Assembly: GCA_963921425.1 (NCBI GenBank)
Contig: OY992836.1
Span: forward strand, 21,803,889-21,867,888
DNA from: Dryas octopetala
Taxonomy: Eukaryota > Streptophyta > Magnoliopsida > Rosales > Rosaceae
Reading direction: 5' to 3'
DNA: 64,000 nt
Both the position numbers and the translations under genes were made by a program. Positions 24,425 to 36,011 of this stretch are shown here, piece by piece. The notes under the pieces are model-generated. The model did no database searches. It saw only the letters and a program-made list of their open reading frames with translations, and was not told where the DNA came from. Each line of letters begins with the position of its first letter. Positions within the stretch are counted from its first letter, which is position 1.

Positions 24425-25948
24425 GGTTTTGAGGTCTGCAAGAGTGAAGAAGCAATGGCGAATGTGTTTATAAAATATAAACTTGTAAACGTTGTTTCTT
24501 ATGTGTTTTTCAGTTTGTTAACTTTGTTTACATTTTTGCCAAAAAAAAAAAACTTTGTTTACATTCTACATTTGTCAAATTCCAAATTTCCAATTCCAAA
24601 ATATTTAGTAATTATTTTTTGGGTCACAGGGCTTTGTTGGTTGCAGACTTGCAGTTGAAGCTCCACAATTTTGGTGATTTATTTTTTTCTCTATTTTTTT
24701 CTGTCTCCATTTTTGCTTGTGGGAATGAGAATTGGGTAATATGGGCTGCCCTATTGGGACTGACGGTTACGGATGGGCAATAGCTGTACTGTGGAACTTT
24801 AGGGCTGGGTTGAACAAGTTTTTTTGTGGTCTGTGGGTTAATAACCCAACCCTTGTCTTGCCCTATTGGTGAAAAGCATTGTCAAAATATAATTTTATTG
24901 TTATAAAAATAAGAGAGAATATGTAGAAAACACAAGAGAGAGGATATGAAAATAAGAGAGAATAGGTAGAGAACACAAGAGAGAGGTATGGAGAATTCAA
25001 AGTGTTTTTTTCATTAGCATAAATTTTATTTGTTTTCAAGGTAATGTTATTTTCTATTAGACTATAAATTTAAATTACACATCCACTTAAGAGTTGATTT
25101 AATAAGTAATTTAGACTCATATTAAAATATTTTTCGGTAATTTAAAGAAAATAAATACATAACCCAACAAAACACAAATTGTCACATTCATAATGAAATG
25201 AAATCATCCTTGATTTGAACGAAAGAATACCAAGTCAAATTTTGGTTGACAAAAGATTGCATGATATAATTTGAGTCTTACATCTTGATAAGATACATTT
25301 GCTCATTAAAAAGTCCATTACTTTTGCCCAAAAAGAGAATCTCATTACTTGGGTACACTTGTGTTTGACAAACAAGAGATAGTTTTAAGTGAATAAAAAT
25401 GAGATCATCCTCTCTAGGAACTACATAATACAATTTAATTATTCAAATAGTTTAGTTTTATATCCTTCCTCCTTCCTCCTTCCTCCTTTCTCCTTTAGTT
25501 TTATAAAAAACAGTAAAATCGATAATTGATTAATAATCTAAACAATTTAAATAAACACAATTTGTCAAAAAAAATTAAAATGATGTTAATTGTGATCAAA
25601 TGATTAAATAATTTTTTATTTTGCTACTTTTTTATAGAGATAATTTTTAAATAGATTATAAAAAATAGAGGATTCTGATCATAAAATTATAAATTAAATT
25701 ATTTATTTAAATAATGTCATCCTTACTTGAATATTTGGCAAACAATATCGGAGAATAAATAAAAAGAAAAATAAATAAGGCAGGACCGCAGGACTCAGAA
25801 GATAGTGAAAGCTGCCGGTCCAGACCGGCACGAAGAGAGTGAATACTGATTACACAAGTGAGTTGTGTAGAAGTCCTGCTTCCGAAATCGGATCCGCACC
25901 ACCTCCAACTCTGTTTTTCCGAAGAAGAAAAAGAAGAGGTGGGCAAGA
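24417..25948. other. Divergent promoter region between FIP1 and TRAPPC5
   Basis: 1.5 kb of A/T-rich DNA separates the two head-to-head start codons. It holds a two-copy imperfect tandem repeat of about 43 bp (24908-24990, unit beginning AATAAGAGAGAATA) and a pyrimidine tract of CCTTCCTCCTT units near 25461-25498. No coding sequence is seen. Which parts serve each gene cannot be told from sequence. Confidence 0.5.
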
Positions 25949-28900
25949 ATGATTGGGGTGGGGAAGATCAAGCAGTACTCTAACGTCCTCGACAGGCCTC
26001 TCAGCAAGGGCAAACAAGAGGTCTTCTCTCCCTTTCTATTTGCTTTCTTCAGTCTATTCCATTTTCATGCATTTTTTCTGGAACCCAACTGAGTTTCACA
26101 TCCTTATGGCATCGTTTTGCTTGATCTTAAACTAAATGTCTACACTTTATTGGATCTCTGTCTGTTGGGTACTGGGAAAACGGGAAAAATCCTTGACTAA
26201 ACCTTTAAAGTTCATTAATTTCGAACCGTTATTTAGCAATTTCTACTCGGTTGACCTTAATCCAAGTTATGAGCACCTGGGTCCTTTTCCTTCATTGAAA
26301 TTTACGATAATTGTCATTTGGGCAATTTGATCCAGGCTATGTTCTTACTTGGTTGTTTAAATTTGCATTTGGTGTTTGTTTCAGGTCAGTTTGAGTGCGT
26401 TTGCGTTATTGTTTTCGGAGCTTGTGCAGTACAACCAGACACAGGTTGACAACATTGCCGAGTTAGAACGAAGGTGATTCCTATTACCACGATGTCAGTT
26501 CGTTTGTTTTGTGCTCATTTACTTTCAAAAATGGTTATTATTAGGGTTCTATTAGGTTGCTGAAGGTGAAAAGCATATAAGAAGTTCAATTATTGGATAA
26601 TATGGACATAAATTGTTCTATGACGTGCTCTAAGTTGTTATTACTCTTTCATCTGAAAATGAATTTCTGAGCTCCTTTAGATTCGATGGCTGTGCAACTC
26701 TTAGTTGGGTTATTGAGTAATAAAAGAATTATCGTCCAGAATCATTTGGTTTACTTAGTATTGCCAGTAAACCCAATGGAAACTGGAAGTGAATCAGCAT
26801 GAAAAAGAAGGATCTTGGGATTTGGTGTGACAGAAACAATTAGAAAGGACAATTTCTTTCCTTTTGGCTCTACATTGATTTTGATTGGAATTATAATATT
26901 TAAATGTTTGGGACCAAAGTTAAATAATATTCATGTAAAATGGAGCAGGCTGGAGGATGCAGGCTATGCTGTTGGGGCTCGAGTTCTGGAGCTTCTTTGC
27001 CATAGGGATAAGGTACGACTTCTTGTTGTTGAACAGTAATATGCCTAAATGAAATTGTAGTAATCACGATATCAAGAGACCCTTTACTTCATTTTGGCAG
27101 TAAGTGGGAAATAAAAGGTATATATCAGTCTTTTGGGTTTATAAGATATTCTCTATCTATAATGTTCCTCTTTTGGTCGTTTTCCAATGAACACCCGATA
27201 CCAAGAATACATATCGTCTCCATTTTTCTGTTTTGCTTCAGCTTGGATACATGAACATGTGAGGAGGCATCCCTCTTCCCGTTTAAGTTGTGATGCATTG
27301 GATTGTGCAAGTACCCACTTATTGGATTCTTGGAGATAATGATTACTGTGATGTATAGTTTTAACCTGTGTACACTTTGAATGCATAATCATGTGATTGC
27401 ATTCTTTAATTCATATACAGAAAAGTACACAGTTGCAAATACCCAAGTTAGTTGATGTAGCAAATTTTGAGTTGTGGTTTATAAACTAATTTCTATGGAA
27501 GGAGAAATTGTACATTATCATTAATGCACTGCTGCATCTTCTTGGAATTGTGATCTAGCAATGTTATCCTGATATTTTGGAACCTAGAACCCTAATGGTC
27601 CAAATCCATAACAGATTATATGTGATTGTGCGTTGGATTTAATTTGTGGCTGAGACTGCATGGGTGCTTAATATGTATCTTTTCTATGTAGTGATGGTTT
27701 TTTGGTGCCACAGGGAAACAGAAGGGAGACACGATTGTTGGGTATCCTGTCTTTTGTGCATAGCACTGTGTGGAAGGTGTTATTTGGAAAGGTGAGTAAA
27801 CAGTAAACACAGATGTTTTACTATCAACTGTGAGGCTTTGTATAATATTGGAGCTAGTAAAAGCTGATGAGTAAGCTGTCAGTTTTCTGCTACTATCATC
27901 AATTGTACTAGCCCCAAGACTGAATGCACAGTTCTAGTCTTGTTTATTGGCTAACCATGGCTGTTCATTTAATTTTTATTTTCTTCAACCATCTCACCCA
28001 AAAATAACCAAGAGTCGTGCAAGCTTGTTTTCTGCATTTTAAATGATTCTAGGGAGATTATTCTCAACATTAGAAGAAGTGATCTTTGTTTATAGCTCCT
28101 ACTTTTCTATTTTTCTGGTCATGTTTGGTGCATTCACTGTTGTCAAGAAATTGGTCTGGAAATCTGGACTAAATCTGCAGTAATGCTAGTCTCAATAAAT
28201 TATTAGATTTCATGAGTAGGAAAATTAGGTGGTGTTTTATGAGTTATGTGGAACATTGAGTATAATGTATGAGAGCTGCGCTCTTTTTCTCCTTTCTGGT
28301 TAGTTTCGAACTACAAGTATAAAAGTCCATAATGTACTTAGATTTAGCAACTATGTTAACTGCTCTTGGTGCCTGCATATTAGGTAGCTGACTCACTTGA
28401 GAAAGGCACAGAACATGAAGATGAGTACATGATTAGTGAGAAGGAGCTCCTTGTGAACAGGTAAAAAGTTTCTGCAGTAACAATAATTTATACCTCGTAA
28501 ATGTTTCAATTAGCTGGATGTTTAGGATTTGGTTAATGTCCAGCTAATACACCACTTTTTGGTTGTAGATTTATTTCGATTCCAAAAGACATGGGAACCT
28601 TTAATTGTGGAGCATTTGTTGCTGGAATTGTAAGGGTAAGTGCCATCTGCCATGGTCCTTTTTTGGTTATTAATTGATTTTTCTGGGTGCTTATAAGTTC
28701 TGATTGGCGTTTCTTTTTCCAATGAAGGGTGTACTGGATGGTGCTGGTTTTCCAGCTGTGGTAACTGCTCATTTTGTACCAGTGGAAGGTCAGCAACGAC
28801 CTCGGACAACCATTTTGATAAAATTTGCTGAAGAGGTGATTGATGCCTATGCATTTGAAAGTCCCCTTTTGATGTTCCAATTTTTTGCAATATCTTTACA

Positions 28901-29011
28901 TTCCGTACTTTTGATGTTCCATTTTTATATTTGTTTTCTAATCTTTTATATGTCTCTGTTCTTATTTTTTTCCCATGCAAGGTACTACGAAGGGAAGCAA
29001 GGTTAGGTTGA
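25949..29011 (+). CDS. TRS31: Trafficking protein particle complex subunit 5 (TRAPPC5/TRS31), 8 exons
   Basis: Exons: 25949-26020, 26385-26473, 26949-27012, 27714-27791, 28384-28460, 28569-28635, 28728-28835, 28982-29011. All are GT-AG and in frame, giving 194 residues, the normal family length. The protein starts [19 protein letters not shown], continues through the alpha-helical [18 protein letters not shown] and [17 protein letters not shown] segments, and contains the conserved [20 protein letters not shown] block before the C-terminal [13 protein letters not shown] strand. This is the Bet3-like fold. TRAPPC5 is a core subunit of the TRAPP tethering complex, which activates Rab GTPases in ER-Golgi and post-Golgi traffic. 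The gene is divergent from FIP1. Confidence 0.95.
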
Positions 29012-30673
29012 TGAGTGGGCCAAGATTATCTCATTTTAGTTTTATTAGTGCTCCATAATATAATGAAGAATGGTGAGATCTTACAGCTGCATTGTCAAGC
29101 TAATGAAATTTTCACCTCTGATCCTATCAATCATACTTGTGGCAATTCAAATTTCCTCATTGATTAATTCACTTTGTAAGCTATGGCACACTGCTGATTT
29201 AAAAGTAGCTACTGTTGTAAGTGTGGTTGATCTAAACAAGGAGAGAAGAAGAAACGAAAAATAAATAGTTATCGCTAATTCTGTTGTTTATAGGAGAATT
29301 CCATTGGATTATGGCTTGTGCTTAAAGAAACTTCATTGTCTCTCTCTCTCTCAGAAAACAAAAATTTCGAGTTCAACCGTCATACTTGGCATGGTTTGCA
29401 TTGCACTAGTGTTTTTTTTTTTTTTCTTTTTCTGTTTGAAACTCTCAAGAAGCTTTCACGATGGAGATGCGTGCAGTTAGAGTGGTCAAACCTATTCCTG
29501 CTTAGTCACTTATTTTATTTCATTGTCGCATCCTCGCATGTAACCACAAGCTTTGTTTTATCAATTTCCTAATACATTCACAGAATGACAGAAGGAATGG
29601 ATGCTCTTCAATGATAAGTTAGGATCCTGTTTTCACCACCAAAAAAAAAAAAAAAAAACAGGGTTAGGATCATGTAGCTGATTCTCTACTTAAGTTGGTG
29701 TCAGAATTGAAGCAGACATCAATCTTTTCAAGATTAGTTGAGTTCAATCACCAGGCTGAGAAGACAGACCCGCATGTTGGCCAGAATCGGACAGGAGGCA
29801 GCTGCTAGCCTCAAGGAGCTTGAATCTCATTATTACTCTTCTGCACTAAAGACCAGTCCAAACTTGCAGCCATGGTGCTTGTTATTGAATTTAGATAATT
29901 GGTCATCTATACATAGGAGAAATAACGAACTTATAAGATACAAAATGAGTTTGTTTGTCTGCTTTGGTCTATAGTTGTGCTCATTGCAGAGACCAAACCC
30001 TGCCTTTTATGTTCTGGGGAATACATATAAAGCACCCTCATATTAGCATTCCCCATTGCTCTTGTTTTGACGAATTGTTCACGGAATATGATCAAAACGA
30101 TCAAGTCAGCAGAGTATGTAATCGAATGAGCAACTCTGTTGTCATTCAGATCCATGAATTGATGGATCTGAATGGCAGAAACCACTCGCTAGTTCGGTTT
30201 CTTTTACCCTTTCAATCTTTGCATTTCACGCTGCTAGATTATTTTATTTTGCAAAAGAAAAGATACTAAACTAACATTAATATCTTTTGCATCTTAAGCT
30301 TTTAAAGTTTATAACTAGAAAGAAAAGGGAAAGCAGTTTATGAAAAACAAGGTTTCTTGATCACTTTTTAAAAGTTTCAATGATTATCCTTTTTTTTTTT
30401 TTTCCAGTAATCTCCAAGAACAAAGAAAGTGTAAAGTTCAAAAACAGCAATGAATGAGTCAGTTTCCAATCCAACACTATGTTCCTAACCCTAAGAAATA
30501 CTGTGAAACTTAAATCATAGTTCCCTCGGACAATGGCTGCAGTGCAACATCTAGAAGAAGAAAAAAAGTATAAGGAGAAAATACAAGTATAAGAGAATAT
30601 GAAGAGATTGCAACAAGCAAACGCATGTACTCTAACAACTCTTTTTTATTTTTATTAATATTTATTTTTCTTT
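29012..30673. other. Spacer between TRAPPC5 and CAF1
   Basis: Contains the TRAPPC5 3' flank, a poly(A) run (29640-29659) and a short protein-like stretch near 29755-29880 (RLRRQTRMLARIGQEAAASL) that could be an exon relic but has no recognisable partner exons. A perfect 13-bp stem hairpin, CATTCAGATCCAT/ATGGATCTGAATG with a 6-nt loop, lies at 30143-30174. No gene is supported. Confidence 0.45.
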
Positions 30674-31498
30674 TCAATGAGAATCATGCCCATTCTCAAT
30701 ACCAAGACCATATAAAACACCAGCATATTTCTCAGGTGACCCATTAAAGAAAGTCTCTTTCAATTTCATGAAGGTACAACTAGTGAGCAAACTATCAGAA
30801 CCTGCTTGGTGACAAATACCGATCCTCTCCACATCTAACAGCTCTGCGAGTTTGTTCAATCCACCATGAAGGCTGTTGCAAAACCTCATCAGATGCTTGA
30901 TGTCATAAAGTGTCGGAAAATACATATTGATCAGATTAAAGAACCCCGTCTGTGTGTCCGGAAGGGTTTGACATGTAAGCAGCTTGAGCAGGTACCCGAA
31001 ATCATATCCACTATGGAACGTCACCCAAACCACGCTTCCATTCAGCACAATACCAGATGACATCAGTAGCTCACTGAACCTACGAGTATCAACACCCTTC
31101 TCATTGTTCTTCTTAAAATCCATACCGCTCTGGGACAATAACTCAATAGAATCATTGGCATACACATCCTCATTAGGGTTAAAGTCCCGGAAATTGAATT
31201 GCCACACACAGTACTTATCAGTTCCGCATGTGGGAAGGTTCCCTTCGGCATCAGAAAAGGTGAGACCCAACTGAATTAACTTCAAGAGGTCCACATTGGC
31301 CTTAAGGGTTTGATAATTATAATCAAAACTGTTCTTGAAAGTCCCTATGGGGCGCAAAACGATACCCGGAAACTCTGTATCCATAGCTATATAAGGGTAA
31401 TCATCTACAACATTGCGAATCAATTCAAACTCCTTCTCAAGATTATCATTCCAAACTTCCCTAATGTGAATTGAATCACTGTTCGACAAGATAGACAT
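30674..31498 (-). CDS. CAF1: CCR4-associated factor 1 (CAF1/POP2) deadenylase
   Basis: An intronless coding region gives 274 residues from MSILSNSDS (31498), the usual start of plant CAF1 proteins. The DEDD-type nuclease residues are in place: D40 and E42 in AMDTEFPG, D166 in [11 protein letters not shown], and H230 with D235 in [15 protein letters not shown]1 is the 3'-5' exoribonuclease of the CCR4-NOT complex that shortens poly(A) tails and starts mRNA decay; plant members often respond to wounding and pathogens. A leader intron (donor TTGAG|GTGAGTT at about 31699, acceptor AACGCAG ending at 31566) is likely. An in-frame upstream ATG at 31561 would add a hydrophobic 21-residue extension. 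It is more likely leader, but it follows the acceptor by only 3 nt. Confidence 0.95.
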   Translation of the reverse strand: MSILSNSDSIHIREVWNDNLEKEFELIRNVVDDYPYIAMDTEFPGIVLRPIGTFKNSFDYNYQTLKANVDLLKLIQLGLTFSDAEGNLPTCGTDKYCVWQFNFRDFNPNEDVYANDSIELLSQSGMDFKKNNEKGVDTRRFSELLMSSGIVLNGSVVWVTFHSGYDFGYLLKLLTCQTLPDTQTGFFNLINMYFPTLYDIKHLMRFCNSLHGGLNKLAELLDVERIGICHQAGSDSLLTSCTFMKLKETFFNGSPEKYAGVLYGLGIENGHDSH

Positions 31499-31565
31499 TT
31501 TCTTTGCGCAGGAACAACACAAATTGAAGCAAATAACAAGACCCAGAAGAGCGAAAATCATAAAT

Positions 31566-31700
31566 CTGCGTTACTATCCAAGAAAACCAAAACCCAAATC
31601 AAGAAACAAGAACAGCCTATGTCTCAAATTCACACTAAGCAAAACCCACGTATCCAAACCTAGAAATCAATACCAGAAATCAAAGGTACGACAACTCACC
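31566..31700 (-). promoter_or_regulatory. Inferred CAF1 5'UTR intron and adjacent uORF
   Basis: The donor GAG|GTGAGT and the acceptor CGCAG|ATTTATG, read on the minus strand, define a leader intron of about 130 bp. The exon just upstream ends with a five-codon uORF (MPISY then stop). Transcript evidence would be needed to confirm either. Confidence 0.4.
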
Positions 31701-32070
31701 TCAATAACTAATGGGCATGAAAGGTCGGATGGGTGGCAACAACACGAGGATCTTGTCGAAAAAATTGATGATTTTCTGGGAAGGAATTGGGGGTTTTGGA
31801 GGTGTAGAAACGAAGGTTCTGTTTTGATATAAAGAGAGATTAAAGTCTAAAAATAAAGGGGTTTTCGTTTGGGGAGAAAGCGCTGTAAGCCTTCCTTGCT
31901 TACATTGTAACAGCAAGGAATAGCTAGAGTGAGGCTGGGGAAGAATGAACTGGTTCCTACTTCCTGCTGACTCCCACCTTAATACCTTATATCTTCACTA
32001 TTTTCTTGCCCATTTTATCCTTTTCTTTTTTCATTTCTAATTTTTTAAACCATTTTCGTACATAAATTTT

Positions 32071-32600
32071 TAATTTCATTTCGGTATCTCAAGTTTGCTT
32101 CAAATTTCAATTTAGTATCTCATGTTTAAAATCTTGCAATATCGTACCTCATCTTTCCAATTTGTTGCAATATCATACCTCCGTCAGTATGACTGTTAAA
32201 AGATCTCTTCAATGCTGATGTAGAACTTACGTGGCACTCCCACAATACTGACTGGATACCACGTAGTCTGACAACATGACACATTATACCACATGGCATA
32301 AAAAAATAATTAAAAATCTAAAAATTGAAAGAAAAAAAATTAATAATTACGTGTCATGTTTTTAGATTTTTAATTATTTTTATGTCATGTGGCATGACGT
32401 GGCCTATTATCAGATCATGTGACATCCAGTCATCATTGTGAGAGTATCATATAAGTGCCACATCAGCATTTAAGAGAGCCATACTGACGGAGGTATGACA
32501 TTGCAACAAATTGGAAAGATGAGGTATGACATTGCAAAATTTTAAACATGGGGTACTAAATTGAAATTTGAAGCAAACTTGAGGTACTGAACTGAAATTA
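32071..32600. mobile_element. Foldback MITE, 0.53 kb
   Basis: Nearly the whole segment is one inverted repeat. The left arm (32071-32315) and right arm (about 32355-32600) pair with each other, for example CAATTTGTTGCAA, ATACCTCCGTCAGTAT and AAGTTTGCTTCAAATTTCAA with their complements. The loop is A/T-rich. Termini are about TAATTTCA/TGAAATTA, and a TA target site is possible. There is no coding capacity. Each arm repeats the phrase for 'GAGGTATGACATTGCAA' twice with small changes. Confidence 0.75.
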
Positions 32601-33890
32601 ACTCTTACTTTTATTTGTAAATTTAAAATGATCTATGACATTATATTTTTGATACAAATTTTGAATATGGTCCATTTCATATAGAATTTTAAAAATACAA
32701 ACTATTTATTTTTTAAATTTTTATCACATTTTAATCCCAAATGATAATCCAATCAATCTTCAAAAAAAATTCACCACATATTAACGAAGAAACGCACTAG
32801 TCACTGTTTAACCGTGAATATATTATTATAGTTATTATTGAACAATTAGTTGTTATGACTATTGTTCAATAATAACTATGAAAAATGTATTTTAAAATTA
32901 TTTACTTTTGATTTTTTGGAGATTTTAGTGGGTTGCGGCCTGGATCCCATGGACCGTGACCCGTGGACTAGTGGTCCATAACTTGCAAATTGGACTTGTA
33001 AGTTGTTCATAACTTGTGGGCTTTGAGCAATCTTTGGGGCTGAGACTGATGTTAAGATTGACGTTGACGATTTGTTAAGTTCATAAATAGCTTCTAATAT
33101 CCTAGATGGATTTAAAACCAAATTCAAATGTATATAATTTTAATTAGGGTTTCTTAAAAAGAAAAATGAAACCTGGAATTGGTTCCTGAATATTAGCATT
33201 AATGAAGACTCTATCGTCTACTTGATATGTTCATATTTTTAGTTCTTGATTTCATTTTTAATTTAAGATGGAGAAGGAAATATTTTGGAGAATGATGAGA
33301 AAAGATGTATAGAATCTTCATTAATATAAATAAGCCAAAGATATGATTGACTGCATTGTTTTTTTGGGGAGGCAGGACGCAAAACCAGGAACTCTTCAAG
33401 TTTTAAAAGCTTGGTTCACCAAATTAACTACCATGACACCCAAATATATCTTCAGATAAAGAAAACTATACAGCTCATGCAACAGCCACTATGCTATTAA
33501 TTACAACAGGAATTACATAATTTTTTCCAATATCATCATCTGTTTTTTATTATAAATATACAGTAACTCAATTATCTGCTTCTGAAAACTTGTGTTACTG
33601 CTGCAAAGTGAAACTTGTTTAGTTGAAGCATCAATATCAATCAAAAACACTATCTTCACAATTTAGACTGAAATTGTACATCAAAGAACTATGTTTGCTA
33701 AGAAACAAAAAGACAAGCCAATGAGAGTATGTATATAACAATCATAACAGAGTCAAAGTTTCCTGTTAAAGATGAACTTCAATTACAAGAAAATCAGTTA
33801 TCAATAAGCACAAAAAATCACATTACAAATAAGACACTATTACACTCTTAGTTGACCTTACCATCAATCAGTTAATTTCTACCAAGTGGG
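32601..33890. other. Intergenic, no gene recognised
   Basis: Very A/T-rich. A perfect 19-bp stem hairpin (arms 32828-32846 and 32861-32879, 14-nt loop) is present. Some of the right part may belong to the 5' LTR of the adjacent copia element, whose left border could not be fixed. Confidence 0.4.
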
Positions 33891-33959
33891 GAGCTAGAGA
33901 TCTACATGAAAATGTTTCCTTGAATTCCAACTTCCTTGACGATTCATGTGAAAATGGAC

Positions 33960-34169
33960 GCATACACTTCCTTAGTAGCATTGGGCGGGGCTATATCCGT
34001 TTTTTTCTTGGTTGTGATCTCTTTAGCATTGGGTGGGGATATATATATATATATATGAATATACTGCTTCTGAGCTATTGCGTGAGTTCCAGCATTTTAC
34101 AAAAATATTCCCTTCCTCTCTCTTCGATTTTCTTTGCTAATTTCTCAAATCTCAACATGGTATCAGAGC
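33960..34169 (+). mobile_element. Ty1-copia 5' LTR end and primer binding site
   Basis: TGGTATCAGAGC at 34158-34169 is the classic copia primer binding site complementary to the 3' end of initiator tRNA-Met. It directly follows ...CTCAACA, which ends in CA as an LTR should. The LTR left end was not located, so the start given is arbitrary. The LTR part contains an (AT)n run at 34039-34057. Confidence 0.7.
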
Positions 34170-34250
34170 AGCCAGGTTCAATCTGAGCTGGGTGTTGCTT
34201 CTGTGTGAATCCTTGAGAGAAATTTAACGAAGAAACATCTTGTTTCTGCG

Positions 34251-35513
34251 ATGGGAAAATCAGGTGGTGAGCTACGGGCTCCCATCTTTGATGGAACAGA
34301 GTATGAGTTTTGGAAGGTAAGGATGATTACAATTTTCAAGTCTCATGGCATCTGGAAACTTGTAGAGAAAGGGATTACTGTTCCAGAATCAAAGAAAAAG
34401 AAAACAAAGAAGGAAGGAGAACCAGTTGGCGTTGACGATGAAGAGGTCGATGCCGTCATTGAGGGGCTGCTCATGAAAGACGCCAAAGCACTGGGCATCA
34501 TCCAGGGAGCAGTCACAAAGGAAATCTTTCCTCGAATTGTGAATCAAACCACTGCGAAGGAAGCTTAGGATCTACTCCAGGAAGAATACCATGGAGATGA
34601 ACAGGCAAGGTCAGTAAAATTACAGGGTCTACGTCATGAATTTGAGTATATAAGAATGAGGGAAAATGAAACTCTACCTGCATATTTCTCCAGATTTTTT
34701 GATTTAACAAATCAAATGGAAAAATATGGTGAAAATTTAACAAATGAGAGAATGGTTCAGAAAGTTTTAATTAGCTTGACCAAAGTGTATGACCCGATGT
34801 GTGTGATAATTGACAGAACTGTGGATTTGCGCACTGTATCAGTGCATGAGGTTGCTAGTTCTTTGAAGAGTTATGAACTGAGGTTAATGAGACATGAGGA
34901 GGAGGCTATGGACTCTGAAAGAGCACTTGCTAGCATGAGTTTTTCTCCCAAAACTCAGTCTACACAAAATAGAGTGTTCATTCCTGATGGTGTAAAGAAG
35001 GGGGAGAAGAACTGAAAGGGAAAATCTAGGAAATGGGAATCGAAACCTCAGAATACAATGAAGCAAGGAAATGGTGCTGACACAGGGAAACAAAGATGCA
35101 AAATCTGTGATAAATCTCATCTTGGTGAATGCTGGTTTAAAGGAAAAGTTAAGTATTATAATTGCGATAAGTTTGGTCATGTAATGAAGGATTGTCATCA
35201 GCCAAACAAGAAGGGTCCAGTTGCTAATTATGCCAATCAAACACAGGAGATAGCTACAATGTTTTATGCTTGTCATGTTGCTTCTGTGCAGAGAAGTAAT
35301 GATGTGTGGTATCTGGACAGTGGTTGTAGCAACCACATGACCAGCTGTGAAGACTTACTTATCAACATCGATATGACTGTGAGGTGCAAAATTAAAATGG
35401 GGACAGGAGAACTTGTGCAATCAGCTGGAAATAGTACTCTTGTAGTGGAGACCAAAAGGGGCACAAGATATATACCAGAAGTGATGGTGGTGCCAGGGCT
35501 AGATGAGAACCTT
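34251..35513 (+). pseudogene. Truncated Ty1-copia gag/protease reading frame
   Basis: The frame starts MGKSGGELRAPIFDG and reads as copia Gag (residues like YEFWKVRM, ARSVKLQGLRHEFEYIRM, LPAYFSRFFDLTNQM). It then passes a zinc knuckle at about 35151-35205 and the aspartic protease motif WYLDSGCSNHMT near 35308-35343. In-frame stops interrupt it at 34567 (a Trp position turned to TAG) and 35013. The knuckle has lost its first Cys (YYNCDKFGHVMKDC). The reading stops matching copia after GLDENL at about 35513. No integrase, reverse transcriptase or 3' LTR follows, so the element is dead. Confidence 0.85.
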
Positions 35514-36011
35514 CAGATTCTTTGTGCTCATCATCTAACAATTTTGAAAATCTTAGTCTAATGTATCCTGTAGAATTTCTTAACCAACTTGAATTTAGTG
35601 GTCTGCCTCCACACATTTTGACTTTAAAAATAGGCATGCCTATCATGTTATTAAGAAATTTAAATTAATCCTCAGGGCTTTGTAATGGAACAAGATTAGT
35701 CATTACTCAAATGCTTGACAAAGCCATTGAAGCAAAAATTGTCACTGGTAATAACATTGGCCACAAGGTATTCATACCTAGAATTATTCTTTCTGTCACT
35801 GAAAAAAAAATGGCCTTTCATTTTTAAAAGACGTCAGTTTATGGAAGGCAGTTATATTTTGAGTAATCTGACATCCAACAATTCATAATATATTTTCAAG
35901 TTCATAAATTTTTTAACATGTCATTACCATCTTAAAACACCAAACATCTTTCTATTTAAAATATTTTATCATTTGTTATTACCCACAGCGAAGCGCGGGC
36001 ACGAATTCTAG
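35514..36011 (+). mobile_element. Helitron 3' fragment with PIF1-like helicase remnant and terminal hairpin
   Basis: Immediately after the copia sequence the plus strand encodes a Helitron-type PIF1 helicase C-terminal segment: [43 protein letters not shown] and NIGHKVFIPRI, with a stop after LLRNLN and decay beyond 35810. The 3' end has a GC-rich imperfect hairpin (35982-35999, CCCACAGCGAAGCGCGGG) 8 nt before CTAG at 36008-36011, followed by T. This matches the CTRR terminus of plant Helitrons. The 5' TC end is not seen. Confidence 0.8.

Noticed and set aside
28522..28980. Minus-strand open frames of 115-152 aa
   Set aside because: They overlap exons 6 and 7 of TRAPPC5, whose plus-strand frame is clearly the real one.
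35058..35561. Intact host gene with CCHC zinc knuckle
   Set aside because: The zinc knuckle and DSG motif belong to the copia Gag-protease. The primer binding site and internal stops upstream show it is a dead retrotransposon.
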